NCBI GenBank assembly: GCA_023053685.1
Contig: JALIGW010000058.1
Span: 1,700,637-1,764,636 of the forward strand
Source of the DNA: Diadophis punctatus similis
Lineage: Eukaryota; Chordata; Lepidosauria; Squamata; Dipsadidae
Reading direction: 5' to 3'
DNA length: 64,000 nucleotides
A program made the position numbers and the translations under genes. This document shows, piece after piece, positions 23,438 to 35,316 of this stretch. The first letter of the stretch is position 1. Every line of letters starts with the position of its first letter. Under the pieces are notes generated by a model. The model had not been told where the DNA came from. It made no database searches and was given only the letters and a program-made list of their open reading frames with translations.

Positions 23438-23443
23438 TTTTAT
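23438..23443 (-). terminator. BPI: Possible poly(A) signal AATAAA for BPI
   Basis: This is the first AATAAA on the minus strand past the stop codon, about 340 bases downstream. It lies inside a degenerate PLE ribozyme copy, so a transposon would have supplied it. It is weak evidence alone. Confidence 0.3.
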
Positions 23444-23607
23444 TACCCAACGAGGTGACATCATCAGTGCTAAAGGGAGTGGTGTTCGTGGAGAGGAGAA
23501 GAGGAGGAGGAAGAGGAGGAGGAGGAGGAGGAAGAGGAGAAGGAGGAGGGGGAAGGAGGAAGAGGAGGACTGTGAGCTCCTTGGTGCTCTCTGAGCTTGT
23601 TAGTTTT

Positions 23608-23652
23608 CTTGTAGACGTTTCGTTACCCAGCTAGATAACATCATCAGTGAAT
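23608..23652 (-). ncRNA. Hammerhead-ribozyme-like motif (PLE family A) in the BPI 3' region
   Basis: On the minus strand: CTGATGA (23647-23641), one extra T, stem II GTTATC/GGTAAC (23639-23634, 23627-23622, one G-U pair) with loop TAGCTG, GAAAC (23621-23617), GTC (23616-23614). The core is intact, but stem I is poor because the base run before CTGATGA has diverged. It lies 130 bases past the BPI stop in sense orientation. Confidence 0.6.
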
Positions 23653-23781
23653 TCCATGTTAAAAGGGCTGTTCCTGGAGAATTTTCTGCAGAACCCCAAA
23701 CCGAACTCCAGTGGAACCAGAAGTGGGGATAATATTCCTCCATTTCCTCCTCTTTTTCTCTCTTTCTCCTCTGCACCTTCT

Positions 23782-23820
23782 CTAGCCATAGCGCACGTCC
23801 GATGCAAAGACCAGAAAATC
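23782..23820 (-). CDS. BPI: BPI exon 15, terminal coding part
   Basis: 39 bases: [12 protein letters not shown] then TAG, matching the human ending NFLLFGADVVYK. The acceptor ctgcag follows a short pyrimidine stretch. A long purine-rich tract (23,850-24,150) fills most of the preceding intron. Confidence 0.92.
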   Translation of the reverse strand, partial: DFLVFASDVRYG

Positions 23821-23921
23821 CTGCAGAGAGATAGAAGGGATAGGTTTACTCATCTCTCTTTCTCTCTGTCTCCATCCCTCCATCCCCCCTCTCTCCCTCT
23901 CTCTTTCTCCTCTCCCTCCCT

Positions 23922-23975
<54 letters not shown>

Positions 23976-26900
23976 ATCTTTTTCTCTCCCACTCTCTTTC
24001 ACTCTCTCTCTGTCTCTCTCCTCTGTCTGTCTGATTCTCTCTCTCTCCACTTCCATCCCACTCTCTCTCTCTTTCTCTCTCTCTTTAACTCTCTCTCCTC
24101 TCTCTTTATGTCTCTCTGTCTCTTTCTCTCGCTCTCCCCCCCCCCCCCGTCTCTCTCTGTGGTCGAATCAGAAAATTAGAAGCCTGTTGCTACGAGGATG
24201 GAAATTTTGATCTAATTGGCTCCGTTTGCAATCTCTAGGGGTTTTGCTAGATTTCAGAATGTTCACAACAAAAGTTTGTACACAGGTACTAGACTCACAA
24301 CCGTTTCTTAGCATCCGTTTGGAGACCCCTGCTCTAGGACAAAAGTCAGTTCCCCACCTGTCCCACTGACCTGTCCCACCTGTTACCCACCTGGTGAGCC
24401 TGAAGGACGGGGTTGGAGAGCTCCAGATGATCCAGGAGGGGGAGGGGAAATCCTTCAGCCAGACGGGCTGGAAGAGAGAAGAAGTCACAACATGCAGGTA
24501 AGCTAAAGCATGGGGTTATCACCCTCGGTGGTCTTCTAGTCCACCCCCGTCTGCTCAACCAGGAGACCCCTATCCCATTTCAGACAAAAGATTGTCCAAT
24601 CTCATCTTCAAAACCACCAGAGATGGAGCATCCACAACTTCTGGAGGGAAGCCGTTCCAGTGAGTGAGTGTTCTCACTGTCAGGAAATTCCTCCTTGATT
24701 CCTGGTTGCTTCTCTAATGATTTTCCACCTGTTACTCCTTCCCCAGAATAGAATACAGAATAATAGAGTTGGAAGGGACCTTGGAGGTCTTCTAGTCCAA
24801 CCCCCAGCTCAGCAGGAGACCTTATACCATTGGAAACCTCCAATGTTGGAGCTATCACAACTTCTGAAGGCAACTTCCATTCCACTGGTTAATTGCTCTC
24901 ACTGTCAGAAAACTTCTCCCTGGTTCTACGTCCATGATGGCGAACCTATGGCACACGTGTCACAGGAGGCACATGGAGCCATCTCTGTGGGCATGCGAGC
25001 CGTTGCCCTAGGTCAGCTCCAGCTACAGCTGATTTTCGGCTGGCCCTGCCCACACTGCCCCACCCCTCCCAGGAGTCTCCACGCAGCCCATTTTGGATGC
25101 CAGGGAAGTACAGGGCTCGCACGGAGGCTCTGGGAGGGTGAAAAATGGGCCTCCAGGAAGTCTGGAAACGGGCCATTTCCTGTCTCCGGAGGGCCTCCGG
25201 AAGGCAGGGGAGGCCATTTTCGCCTCCCCAGGCTCCAGGAAAGACTCCGGAGCCTGGGGAGGGTGAATAACGGGCCTACTGGGCCTACCGAAAGTCCAGA
25301 AACAGGCCGTTTCCGGCCTCCAGAGGGCAGGGGGAGGCTGTTTTCACCCTCCCCAGGCTCCAGGAAAGCCTGGGGAGCCTGGGGAGAGCGAAAAACGAGT
25401 CTACTGGAAGTCCGGAAATGGGCCGTTTCCGGCCTCCGGAGACTTCAGGGAGGCCTGCTAGGCCCAAAATGGGGAGCAGGGGGTGTCATGCGTGCATTCA
25501 CGGGGGGAGGCAGGGGAGCACGGGGGGAGCATGCGCATGTGCAGGGGGGTGGGGCAGCAAGGGGGGTCATGTGTGCATGCAAGGGGGTCAGGGAACCCAA
25601 GGGGCATTGCATTATGGGTGTGGGCATGCATGCGTGCACTATTGTGCGCGCACGCGCGCTTTCGGCACCCGAGGAAAAAAATGTTAGCCATCACTGTTTT
25701 AGGTTGTTTTTCTCCTTGATTAGTTTCCATCCGTTGCTTCTCGTCCTGCATTCAGGTGCTTTGGCAAATAAGTTGACCCCCCTCTTCTCTGTGACAGCCC
25801 TTCAAGTACTGAAAGATGCTGTCATGTCTGCCCTTCTCCTTCCCTTCATTAGACTCGACATACCTATGGTAGTTCCTTTAACCATTCATCATATGATTTG
25901 GCCTTCAGACCCCTGAGAGTCTTTGTTGCCCTCCTCTGAATTCTGAAATAAGATGATTTGAAAGGTCTTTTGACTTTACAATGTCCTTACCATTCATTTG
26001 TGGAATTAGGATGCTGGCTGTAAGGAAGTTTATGAGGGATTCCAGCAACTGTACCTGCATGTTGGGAGAGAAATCCAGAATCAGAAAGCCAAATGAACTT
26101 GATTGGTTCTCCTCCTTCAATGGGAGACCTTAGATCTGTAGGGCCACCCCTGCCTTGGCTTGTAGACCCAAAAGCACCATCCTTCTTCTGACCCAGTTTC
26201 CCACCCATAGCCTGGACCCACAAGAAGGGCCGAGAGAACATTTCAGTCCATCCTCAAGTCTTCGGGGAAGGTCCTGAGGAAAAGGACCTAACTCAAGAGG
26301 AGAAGACAGGATGACCCCCAATGTGAACTGGGCTTCTGCGTGGGACCCCAAGAAAACTGGGAAGGAGGGGGGATGTGACATTTCAGGCAAAAAAAACCCC
26401 TCTGTCTTACCGAGAAGATCCCAACATCTGAGTGCTTTAAGGAGAACTTCAACCTACAGAAGGGACAGACAGAGTAATGTGTTGAAATCCATCACACAAG
26501 AGAAAGATTTAGCCTAAGTGTCAGGCCTGCCCCAGCTCAGGTCCTTAGGAAAGAAAGACCCTCGACTCCATTTAGCTCAAAGCGATAGATTATTTTACTA
26601 AGGTTAAGTGGTTGCAGCGAAAGAAAGGCTAGATCTCAACATTCCCGTGCATAGGTTACACTTTCCCCCATTCCCTGACCCTTCCCCCTTGACCAGTACA
26701 TCAGTGTCCAATAGTATTCCTTTTTGATGTTTTGGGAACGGCTTGGTTGGCAACACACTATGCAGTTTCGCATTCTGTTCTCAGGCTGTGTGTTCTTGGT
26801 GGCAGGTTTATTCCAGATTGACACCTCTGGTTTCTGTCAAGGCTGTCACCCCACCCCACCCCCACCATTTGCCTTTACACTCTCATTCCCATCTCTACCA

Positions 26901-29900
26901 CTCTACATTTCATCCTCCCCCCCCCCCCTTGCATTTTAAGTTAGGAAGCCAGCAAAGTGTAGAAGCCGAAGATGGCAGATCTGACATTGAGCTAAGCTGA
27001 CATTGAAGAGTATTCGGAGACTTCAACTGGTGCAAAATGCAGCTGCGCGTGCTGTGGTGGGTGTTTCAAGGTACACCCACGTAACACCTATACTCCGCCA
27101 GCTGCATTGGCTGCCCATTGGTCTCTGGGTACAATTCAAGGTGCTGATCATCATCTTTAAAGCCCTACATGGCTTAGGACCAGGCTATCTCCGGGACCGC
27201 ATTCTGCTGCATTCCTCCCTCCGACCGGTCAGGTCCCACAGAATGGGTCTCCTCCAGGTCCCGTCAGCCAAACAATGCCGACTGGTGGGGCCTAGGGGGA
27301 GGGCCTTCTCTGTGGGGGGCCCTGCTCTCTGGAACCAACTTCCCCCAGAGATCCGAATCATCCCCACCTTGCTGGCCTTCCGAAAAGCCATTAAGACATG
27401 GCTCTTCCTGCAGGCGGGGTGAGTTTGAGACGATTCTACATCTGATGTCTCCCCCATGTATGTTTGGTGTATATATATATATATATATATATATATTTAA
27501 CTGTTTTTTAAGCTGCTTTTTAATGATTTGTTTGGAGTTTTTTTTATAAAATGTTGTAAGCCGCCCTGAGTCCTGAGGGAGTAGGGTGGCATATAAAAAC
27601 TACCAAATAAATAAATAAATAAATAAATAAATAAGTTGGGAGATGACCAGGCTGAGCCTGAGAGAGGAGTGGTCAAACACGTCATTGGTCTCGAGGCCCT
27701 TCATGCCCACAAGAGATCTAAGTCCAGCCCTCCCTGAATTCCATTGACTCTTATCTACCGCCAGTTTGCTTTGACCGTTTAGTAGTTCAGATTCTTGTAA
27801 AGAGCTTTAGCATACAACAATCCTAGTATTCATCTGAACCTCGTGGATTCTCCTGATCTGCTGCGCTGGACGTTAGTGGAATGACCCTCCCTGGATGAGA
27901 AGTGCTTAGCAAGGGTACTGAAGCTCAACTTGGAGAGACCCTCGAAGTCAAGATAAGGAGGCAAGCATTACATCATGACCCTTTCCAGAGCTCTATGGAT
28001 GTCACAACAGTTTGCAACTCAATCTTATAAGCAGTTGCAGGTGGGCCTCAACTTAGAACCACAATTGAGTCCCAAACTTCCATTGTTAAACAAGACGGTC
28101 ATTGAGTGACTTTTTGTCCCATTTTATGACTTTTCTTGCCACACTTGTTAAGTGACTTATTTACTTATTTATAAATCACATTATTTGTTTATAAATGATT
28201 TATTTATTTATAATGATTTAGCGTACGGCAAAAATGTTAGAAAGCACATCGCCACTGCGTTCTCAGTGAGCACATACGAAACTAGTCACAACTCTTTACA
28301 AATTCAGATTTATATAAATACATAACGGAGATATGTTGAGAAAGTTTCTGTTAAATGAATCACTTCAATTGTTAAATTAGTGGCAGGGTTGTTAAGTGAA
28401 TCTGGCTTCCCCATTGACTTTGCTGGTCAGAAGGTCACAAAAGGGGACAACATGACCCTGGGACCGTCATAAATATGAGCCTGTTGCCGAGCGTCCGAAT
28501 TTTCATCACGTGACCATGGGGATGCTGCAGCGGTCATAAGTGTGAAAAACGGCCCTAAGTGACTTATTTCAAGTGCCGTTGTAACTTCAGACCGTCACTA
28601 AACAAATGCTGTAAGTTGAGGACTATCTGTATTTCTGTAACTGACTCAGTGTTAGGTCCTGCCCTGCTGTGACTCACATGCCAAGCTTCAGGTTTCCAAA
28701 GATCCTGGTAGAATTGACAGCAACATTGGCAGAAACTGGGCTGGTCTGAAATGAGAAAAAAAGCAGATCTTTAGCATATCTGTCCATTCAGGTCATCCTC
28801 AACTTAATGATTGTAACTAAGTCCAGCATTACGGTCATTGAGTCGTGCCAATCATTACACAGATTGTCATATGATCCATTTTACTTTTTTTTGCAATGAT
28901 TGTTGTTACGTGATCCTGGCTACTTTCTTTAGTGACCAGAGGCAAGTTCACCTGACCAATAACCAGCCAAGACCCAGTGAAGGCTGCCTTCTTTCGTTTA
29001 TTGGAACGAACGGGGAGAGCAAGTTATCAAAGCTTGGTTCTCTCCAAAGGTTCCAACCCAAAATCATCATCATCATCATTTAGGGATCAGGGATACGTTC
29101 TGGCCCAATGAAAGTAGTATGTATCTGTTTTTTAAGGGGATGTTTTTAATTGTTTTTAAATTGGCTTTTAGATTTTGCATTTGATATGCTGTGAGCCGCC
29201 CAGAGTCCCTTGGGAGTTGGGCGGCATACAAATCTATTAAAATAAATGAATAAATGAATAAATGAATAAATGAATAAATGAATAAATGAATGAATGAATG
29301 AATGAATGAATGAACGAACAAACAAACAAACAAACAAACAAACAATTTTAACGACCCCATAATCCCTTGCGGGGTGGAGTCTGGGCAACTGAACGGAGCT
29401 AGCAGAGTGTTTTAATGGCCGGATGCCCTTCCTGTCGCCAATGCAGAGTTTCGTTCAGCAGATATTTTCTCATCATGCCCAGAGAGAGAAATGTCCGCCT
29501 CTACCTAGGATCGAACTCACAGCCTTCTGATTGTGAGGCGAGAGCTCCACCTCTAGGCCACCGCACGACTCCCTTCTTAATACAACCCTGTCCTGGCTGC
29601 CACATCCCTCCTCATTTCCCATTGGCTGCGGTACTATGAGGTTACACTCTTTCCAACCGCCTCCTACATATTTCCTACTACATAGTAAGTCATACATCCC
29701 ATGTGCATTAAAATTAGGAGGTTATTTATGCAAGGCGTGTCAGTTAATATTCATCAGTTAATTAGACATGCACAGTTTCCTGTTTTAAGTTCTGGGCATT
29801 TTTTTTAATGGCATTCCAGTTTTTTTCCTGTTTTTCAGTTTTAGCTTTGCCTTTCCTGTTATCCCATTCAGTTAATTTTCCCTGCTTAGCCCTTTCCTCT

Positions 29901-32900
29901 CACATTTTTCCCCATTTTACCATCTTTCTTGCCACCATTACTAAGCGAATCACTGCAGTTCACAGGCTAGTAACACGGTTGTTAAGTGAATCTGACTTCC
30001 CCGTTGACTTTGCTTGTCAGAATGTCGCAAAAGGGGATCACGTGACCCCAGGATGCTGCAACCATCATAAATACGAGTCAGTTGCCGAATGTCTGAATTC
30101 TAATCACGTGACCAATGGGGACGCTGCAACGGTTGTGTGAAAAATGGTCATAAGTCCCTTTTCTCAGTCACTCGTAAGTGGAAGATTACCGTATTTTTCG
30201 GAGTATAAGACACACCTTCCCCCCCCTAAAAGAGGCTAAAAATTTGGGTGCGTCTTATACTCCGAATGTAGCTTTTTCAAAGCTTTTTTCCCCAGCCTTA
30301 ACAAGGTGCTAACGATCTTCCCGGCTTGCAGGATTTTTTCATTCCTACTCCCTCCAAAGAAGTTTTTTTCCAGCCCTAAGTCTTTGCAGGCTTGTTTTCA
30401 TTGCTACTTGCTCCGAAGAATGTTTTTTCCAGCCCTAATGAGGTGCTAAGGATCTTACTGGCTCTTACTGGCTTGCAGGCTCTTTCATTGTTACTCTCTC
30501 AGAAGAAGGTTTTTTTTCAGCCCTAACCAGGGGATAAAATAATGTGCTGAAACTGACCAGACTAAGGACGCTAGCCAGATGAATACCTGGTAGGTAGGTT
30601 CCCCCCCCCTATTTTCCTCCCCAAAAACTAAGCTGCGTCTTATACTCTGAAAAATACGGTATCTGTAAAAGACTTTGCAAAATATCTGGATTGTCCACCG
30701 TGGACTGTAACATGGAGAGTTTACTTACCACTCCGATCAGAAAAAGCGGCGCCAGGGAAGAATTTGGGAGAATCGCGAAGGCCTGGATGTCGACCGAAGG
30801 GGTCATCGAGAGGGTTTCGGGGGTGATGCTCAGAGATGGGGCCGAAGAAGGGGAGACCTTCAGCTTCATCGGCATGTTGGGGTAGAGCTTCTTCAGCTGA
30901 GGATGGTAAGGAGAAAGGTCACATTTCCAGGGATGGTCCTCTTCTCTGCTTGAAGACCTGCTGTGGTGACCCAGGACAAGGCACGGAGGCCACACAGCCA
31001 GCTGAGAGTTCAAACTCCCCTTTAATGCTCCAAAATTCCCCCCAGAAGCTCCCACGTTCTTGGCAAGTCCCAGAGCAAAGCGCGCATGCGCAAACACACA
31101 CCACAGCCTCTGGCTGTGCACAGTCCAGCCTGATGGAGCCGGAACAAGGAGGCCACTCACTCGCCTCCTGCCTCTTCAGTATGAGACCCTAACACCAGCG
31201 AAGCAAAGGAATAGGGAAATGAGTCCACAAAACAAGGAACAAACAATGAGTCCACGATGTAAGGAACAAGTCTCTGAGTTCACGAAGCAAGGAAGAAGCA
31301 AGCTGTCCTGCAAACTCCAAATGTCTTCAACGGCACACATCAAACTCTACAAATTCAGCCTTTGTTCCCGACAAACACCCTCCCTACAGCGTCTCCTTAA
31401 ATCTGTCCCCAGGTGTGCCTTGTGAAGAGGGGCGGGGCGCTCTCCTCCCGAGTCGTTGGGTCGGTCTGCACTGTTCCCGCCTTCTCTCCACTTTCTGTGC
31501 TCTGGGATCAGGAGGGGGCGGTCCTTGCTCATCGCCTGAGCTCTGTCACTCCTCATGTCCACTGCTTGCCCTCTCTCAGTCATCCTGCCCCCGTACCTCC
31601 CTGCCAACAAGCCATCTCAATACTGAGGGGCCCTGGGATGCCTCGTCCTGCTCCTCCCCACGTTCCTCTAAAAGCCAACAAAGCCGCCCCCTTGATCCCC
31701 ATCGGCTCCAGTTCCGGCTAGTCCTCCTCCACAGATTCAGGCTCTGATGAGGCCATGACACCTGTCTTGCTGGATGGCCTCCATCCACCCCTTTTGGAGA
31801 TTTGGGGTCCCATGGTTGTTTTAATCCAGGGTGAAAATTAAATAGACATGGCTAAGATCTTCTAAAAACCAACAACAGGTTTTGGGGAACGGCCCCTTAT
31901 AAAATAACAGACAAACTTGTAGCTTTGGAGGAGGCAGATCAATTTTTGAAGCAACGTTAAGACGGGTGGACTTCAACTCCCAGAATTTCCCAGCCAGCAA
32001 TTCGATATTTGATTGCCTTGACTTTACTCTCCTGTAGAACCAGGGACTGGGTATTGGTGAGGGAGGGTAAGGAACAAGGAAGGATCCATGCATCTTTTCT
32101 GCACTAACAATCCTGAAATGGTGGTTTGATGCTTCTTAAGACAACGGGGGGATCCTCGTGCAAAAGGACCCCTTGCTCCAGTGCGCAATGGGGGTAGTAA
32201 CAATTCAGAGGAGGAGGAGGTAGGGGATAGGGGGGAGGGGGAGGAGGAGAAGAAGAAGAAGAAGAGGAAGAAGAAGAGGAAGAAGAAGGAGGAGGAGGAG
32301 GAGGAGGAGGAGGAGGAGGAGGAGGAGGAGGAGGAGGAGGAGGAGGAGGAGAAAAATAAGGAGAAAAAGAAGGAGAAAAAGAAGGAGAAGGAGGAGGAGG
32401 AGGAGGAGAAGAAGGAGAAGGAGAAGGAGAAGGAGAAGGAGAAGGAGAAGGAGAAGGAGAAGGAGAAGACGACGACTGTGAGGTCTTTGGTGTTCTCTGA
32501 GCTTGGCGGTTTTCTTGCAGACAATTCGTTACCAAACTAGGAGACATAATCAGTGCTAGAATGGAGTGGGTTTTACAGGGAGGAGGAGGAGGAGGAGGAG
32601 GAGGAAGGAGGAGGAGGAGGAGGAGGAGGAGAGGACTGTGGGATCCTGTGATGCTTTCTTGCAGACATTTTGTGGCCCAGCTAGGGGACATCATCATTAC
32701 TTGAAGGAAGTGGGGTTTGCAAAGTGGAGGAGGAGGAGGAGGGAGGGGAAGAGGCAACATCATTATAAAGGCTGAAGTGAAATGAACCCCAGGGCTTAAA
32801 AAAAGATACTCCAAACAGTGCTATCCGATCCCCATCCGATTTCCATCTTCTGCTGTACTCGTAACCTGATCCCAGTGTCCCTTCTCTGCTTGGAGGATTT

Positions 32901-35260
32901 CATACTTCTCCAACTGCAGAAGCTTCCAGACGCTCCCCTCTCCCTCCCCACCTATACTTAGCTGCTCCCCACGCAACATGCACCCACCCCCGCTTCCCTT
33001 TTCTTGGGATCTTGGGGTACGGAGGGAGAGGTGCTGACCTGCGGGATGAAGGGTTGGAAGGAGGAGGTGTTCAGCCGGATTTTAATCTCCTGAGGAACCT
33101 GCAGGTGGGGAAGATGGTCAGAGGTGAGCAGATGGGAAAGCAGGAAGGGCAGCAGAGAAGATCTCAACCTGTCCAAAATGCTAAGAAAATTTTAGCCCCT
33201 TTGACCATATCTGGTGTTGTGGCCCACCAGCAGCCCGTGCAACTGATAGCGGATCCCATTTGAGAGGAGATCGACTTGGTGTTGCGCCGGCGGCCTGTGC
33301 AGCTGGCACCCGAGTCGGACAAGTGAGGAGGCTGGCGAGGACTTGGTACCAGAGGTTCAGCCAGGGCCTTCGGAACCTCCAGCACCTCATAGCAGTGATG
33401 AGGGAGAAGAGGCTTCCCCTCATCTGAATGCACGGGCACACAGAGCTGCCAAGAGGCAGGAATGGTTATTCCGGAGGAGGTCTCCTCGGGAGTAAGACTT
33501 GGGGATAATTGGCCACTCCCCTAGTCTACTTAAGGACATCAGAGGCAGCTGAAAGGCTGCAGGAAACAACGTTTGGAAATCCGTCTGATCATAGTTTGCT
33601 CCATGTCTCAAAAACTTCTGATTTGTTTCTCGGTTTTGGCTTCGATTATCAAGGACTACCTCTAGGCATTTTGCCAACTCTTGAAAGCTTGGTAAGATAT
33701 CAAGACCTAATTGTTCTTCTTGGCTGTAAGACTTTTTGAAACTGACACCAGCTGTTAATGAAGATTAATTAGCAGCTGGTTGCTTGCAAGAAAAGACTGC
33801 TTGTAGATTGGTGTGTGCATATTCACTTCTAAGACGTTTATTAGTAGTGATTATTGTATTAAAGAGGTTCGTACCAACTGGGTGTTGTGTTACGTTCTTA
33901 GCTGGGACAGAACATCTGGCTCACTCAGAAATCAAATTACAGGTAGTCCCCTACTTACAATGGTTCGTTTAGTGACCGTTCAAAGTTACAACGGCACTGA
34001 AAAAAGTGACTTATGACCGTTTTTCATTCTTCAAATTTTTGCAGCAACCCCAGTGTCACAGGTTCAAAATTCAGATGATTGGTAACTGCATTTACCAAAT
34101 TCAAAATTCATGTTTATGACGGTCGCAGTGTCCTGGGGTCACGTGATCCCCTTTTGCGACCTTTTGACAAGCAAAGTCCGTGGGGAAGCCAGATTCGTTT
34201 AATGACCATGTCACTCATTTAATAACAGAAGCAATTCACTTAACAACTGAAGCGAGGAAGGTCGTAAAATGGAGCAAAATTCACTTAAATGACTCACTTA
34301 GCAACAGAAATGTTGGGCCCAGCTGTGGTCGTAGGTTGAGGACTACCTGTACAATGAATATTGTCTGGGGTTTAAAGATGGGGTCGCAGGTGGCTCCAAT
34401 GCTTCGGAGTTACATTTTTGTGAATGACTTGTGTCATTGACACATGAAACATCTCCACAGCTTCCCAGCGAGGTAACACTACAAATTAAGGAGGTGAAGA
34501 AGCTTCTTGGATGAGAAGCGAAATGTCTTCAAAGAAAAACCAAGGAAGTCCAGTTGCCTCTTGTAAAAAGCACCTTTAGGGCCACCATGGATGATGGAGA
34601 AGCTCCAGAGACATCAAGCAGATGAAGAAAGAAGCGTCACAGACTCCTTCTTCCAAGTTGGTGGGCTCCAAAACCCAAGAGAGCCAACACAACCACAGAG
34701 GTAATACACCCACACAAGCATTCAAAGGCTAGTACTCACTGCTCCACTCTTCTCCATTGCTCCTCCTCCTCCTCCTCCTCCTCCTCCTCCTCCTCCTCCT
34801 CCTCCTCCTCCTCCTCCTCCTCCTCCTCCTCCTCCTCCTCCTCCTCCTCCTCCTTCTCCTCCTCCTGCTATTCCAACTCCCCATAAGTATTACTCTTGGA
34901 GAACAGTATCTTTTCTATCTACTTTAGGCTGCTTCAGGCTTGCTTTATTTCCACAGATAAACATCTCCCTCCCTCCCTCTCCTTCCTTCCTTCTTTTTCT
35001 TCCTTCCTTCTTCTCATTCTCTTCTCATTCCCTTCTAACTTCCTTCCTTCCTTCCTTCCTTCCTTCCTTCCTTCCTTCCTTCCTTCCTTCCTTCCTTCCT
35101 TCCTTCCTTCCTTCCTTCCTTCTTCTCATTCTCTTCTCATTCCCTTCTAACTTCCTTCTTTCCTTCCTTCCTTCCTTCCTTCCTTCCTTCCTTCCTTCCT
35201 TCCTTCCTTCCTTCCTTCCTTCCTTCCTGTCTCTTCCTGTCTCACGCTCAGATACTCTCC

Positions 35261-35316
<56 letters not shown>

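Larger units (their letters stand above)
22430..23660 (-). repeat. Tandem PLE-hammerhead/(GGA)n cassettes
   Basis: Four antisense copies of the block TTTTCTTGCAGACGTTTC ... CATCATCAGTGCTAG lie near 22440-22515, 22650-22715, 23400-23480 and 23581-23655, joined by GGA tracts (22537-22620, 22735-22775, 23495-23570). CR1 pieces and a hAT interrupt the array. All copies point along BPI transcription, past its stop codon. Confidence 0.75.

Noticed and set aside
26260..26310. LELGPFP reading as BPI exon 12
   Set aside because: It resembles the human GPFP end but has no GT donor. The exon at 26411-26453 fits in phase, length and sequence.
34490..34535. Functional hammerhead
   Set aside because: CTGAAGA and GAAAC boxes are both mutated; kept only as a PLE fragment. 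The same holds for 43807, 44562, 47780, 58350 and 63945.
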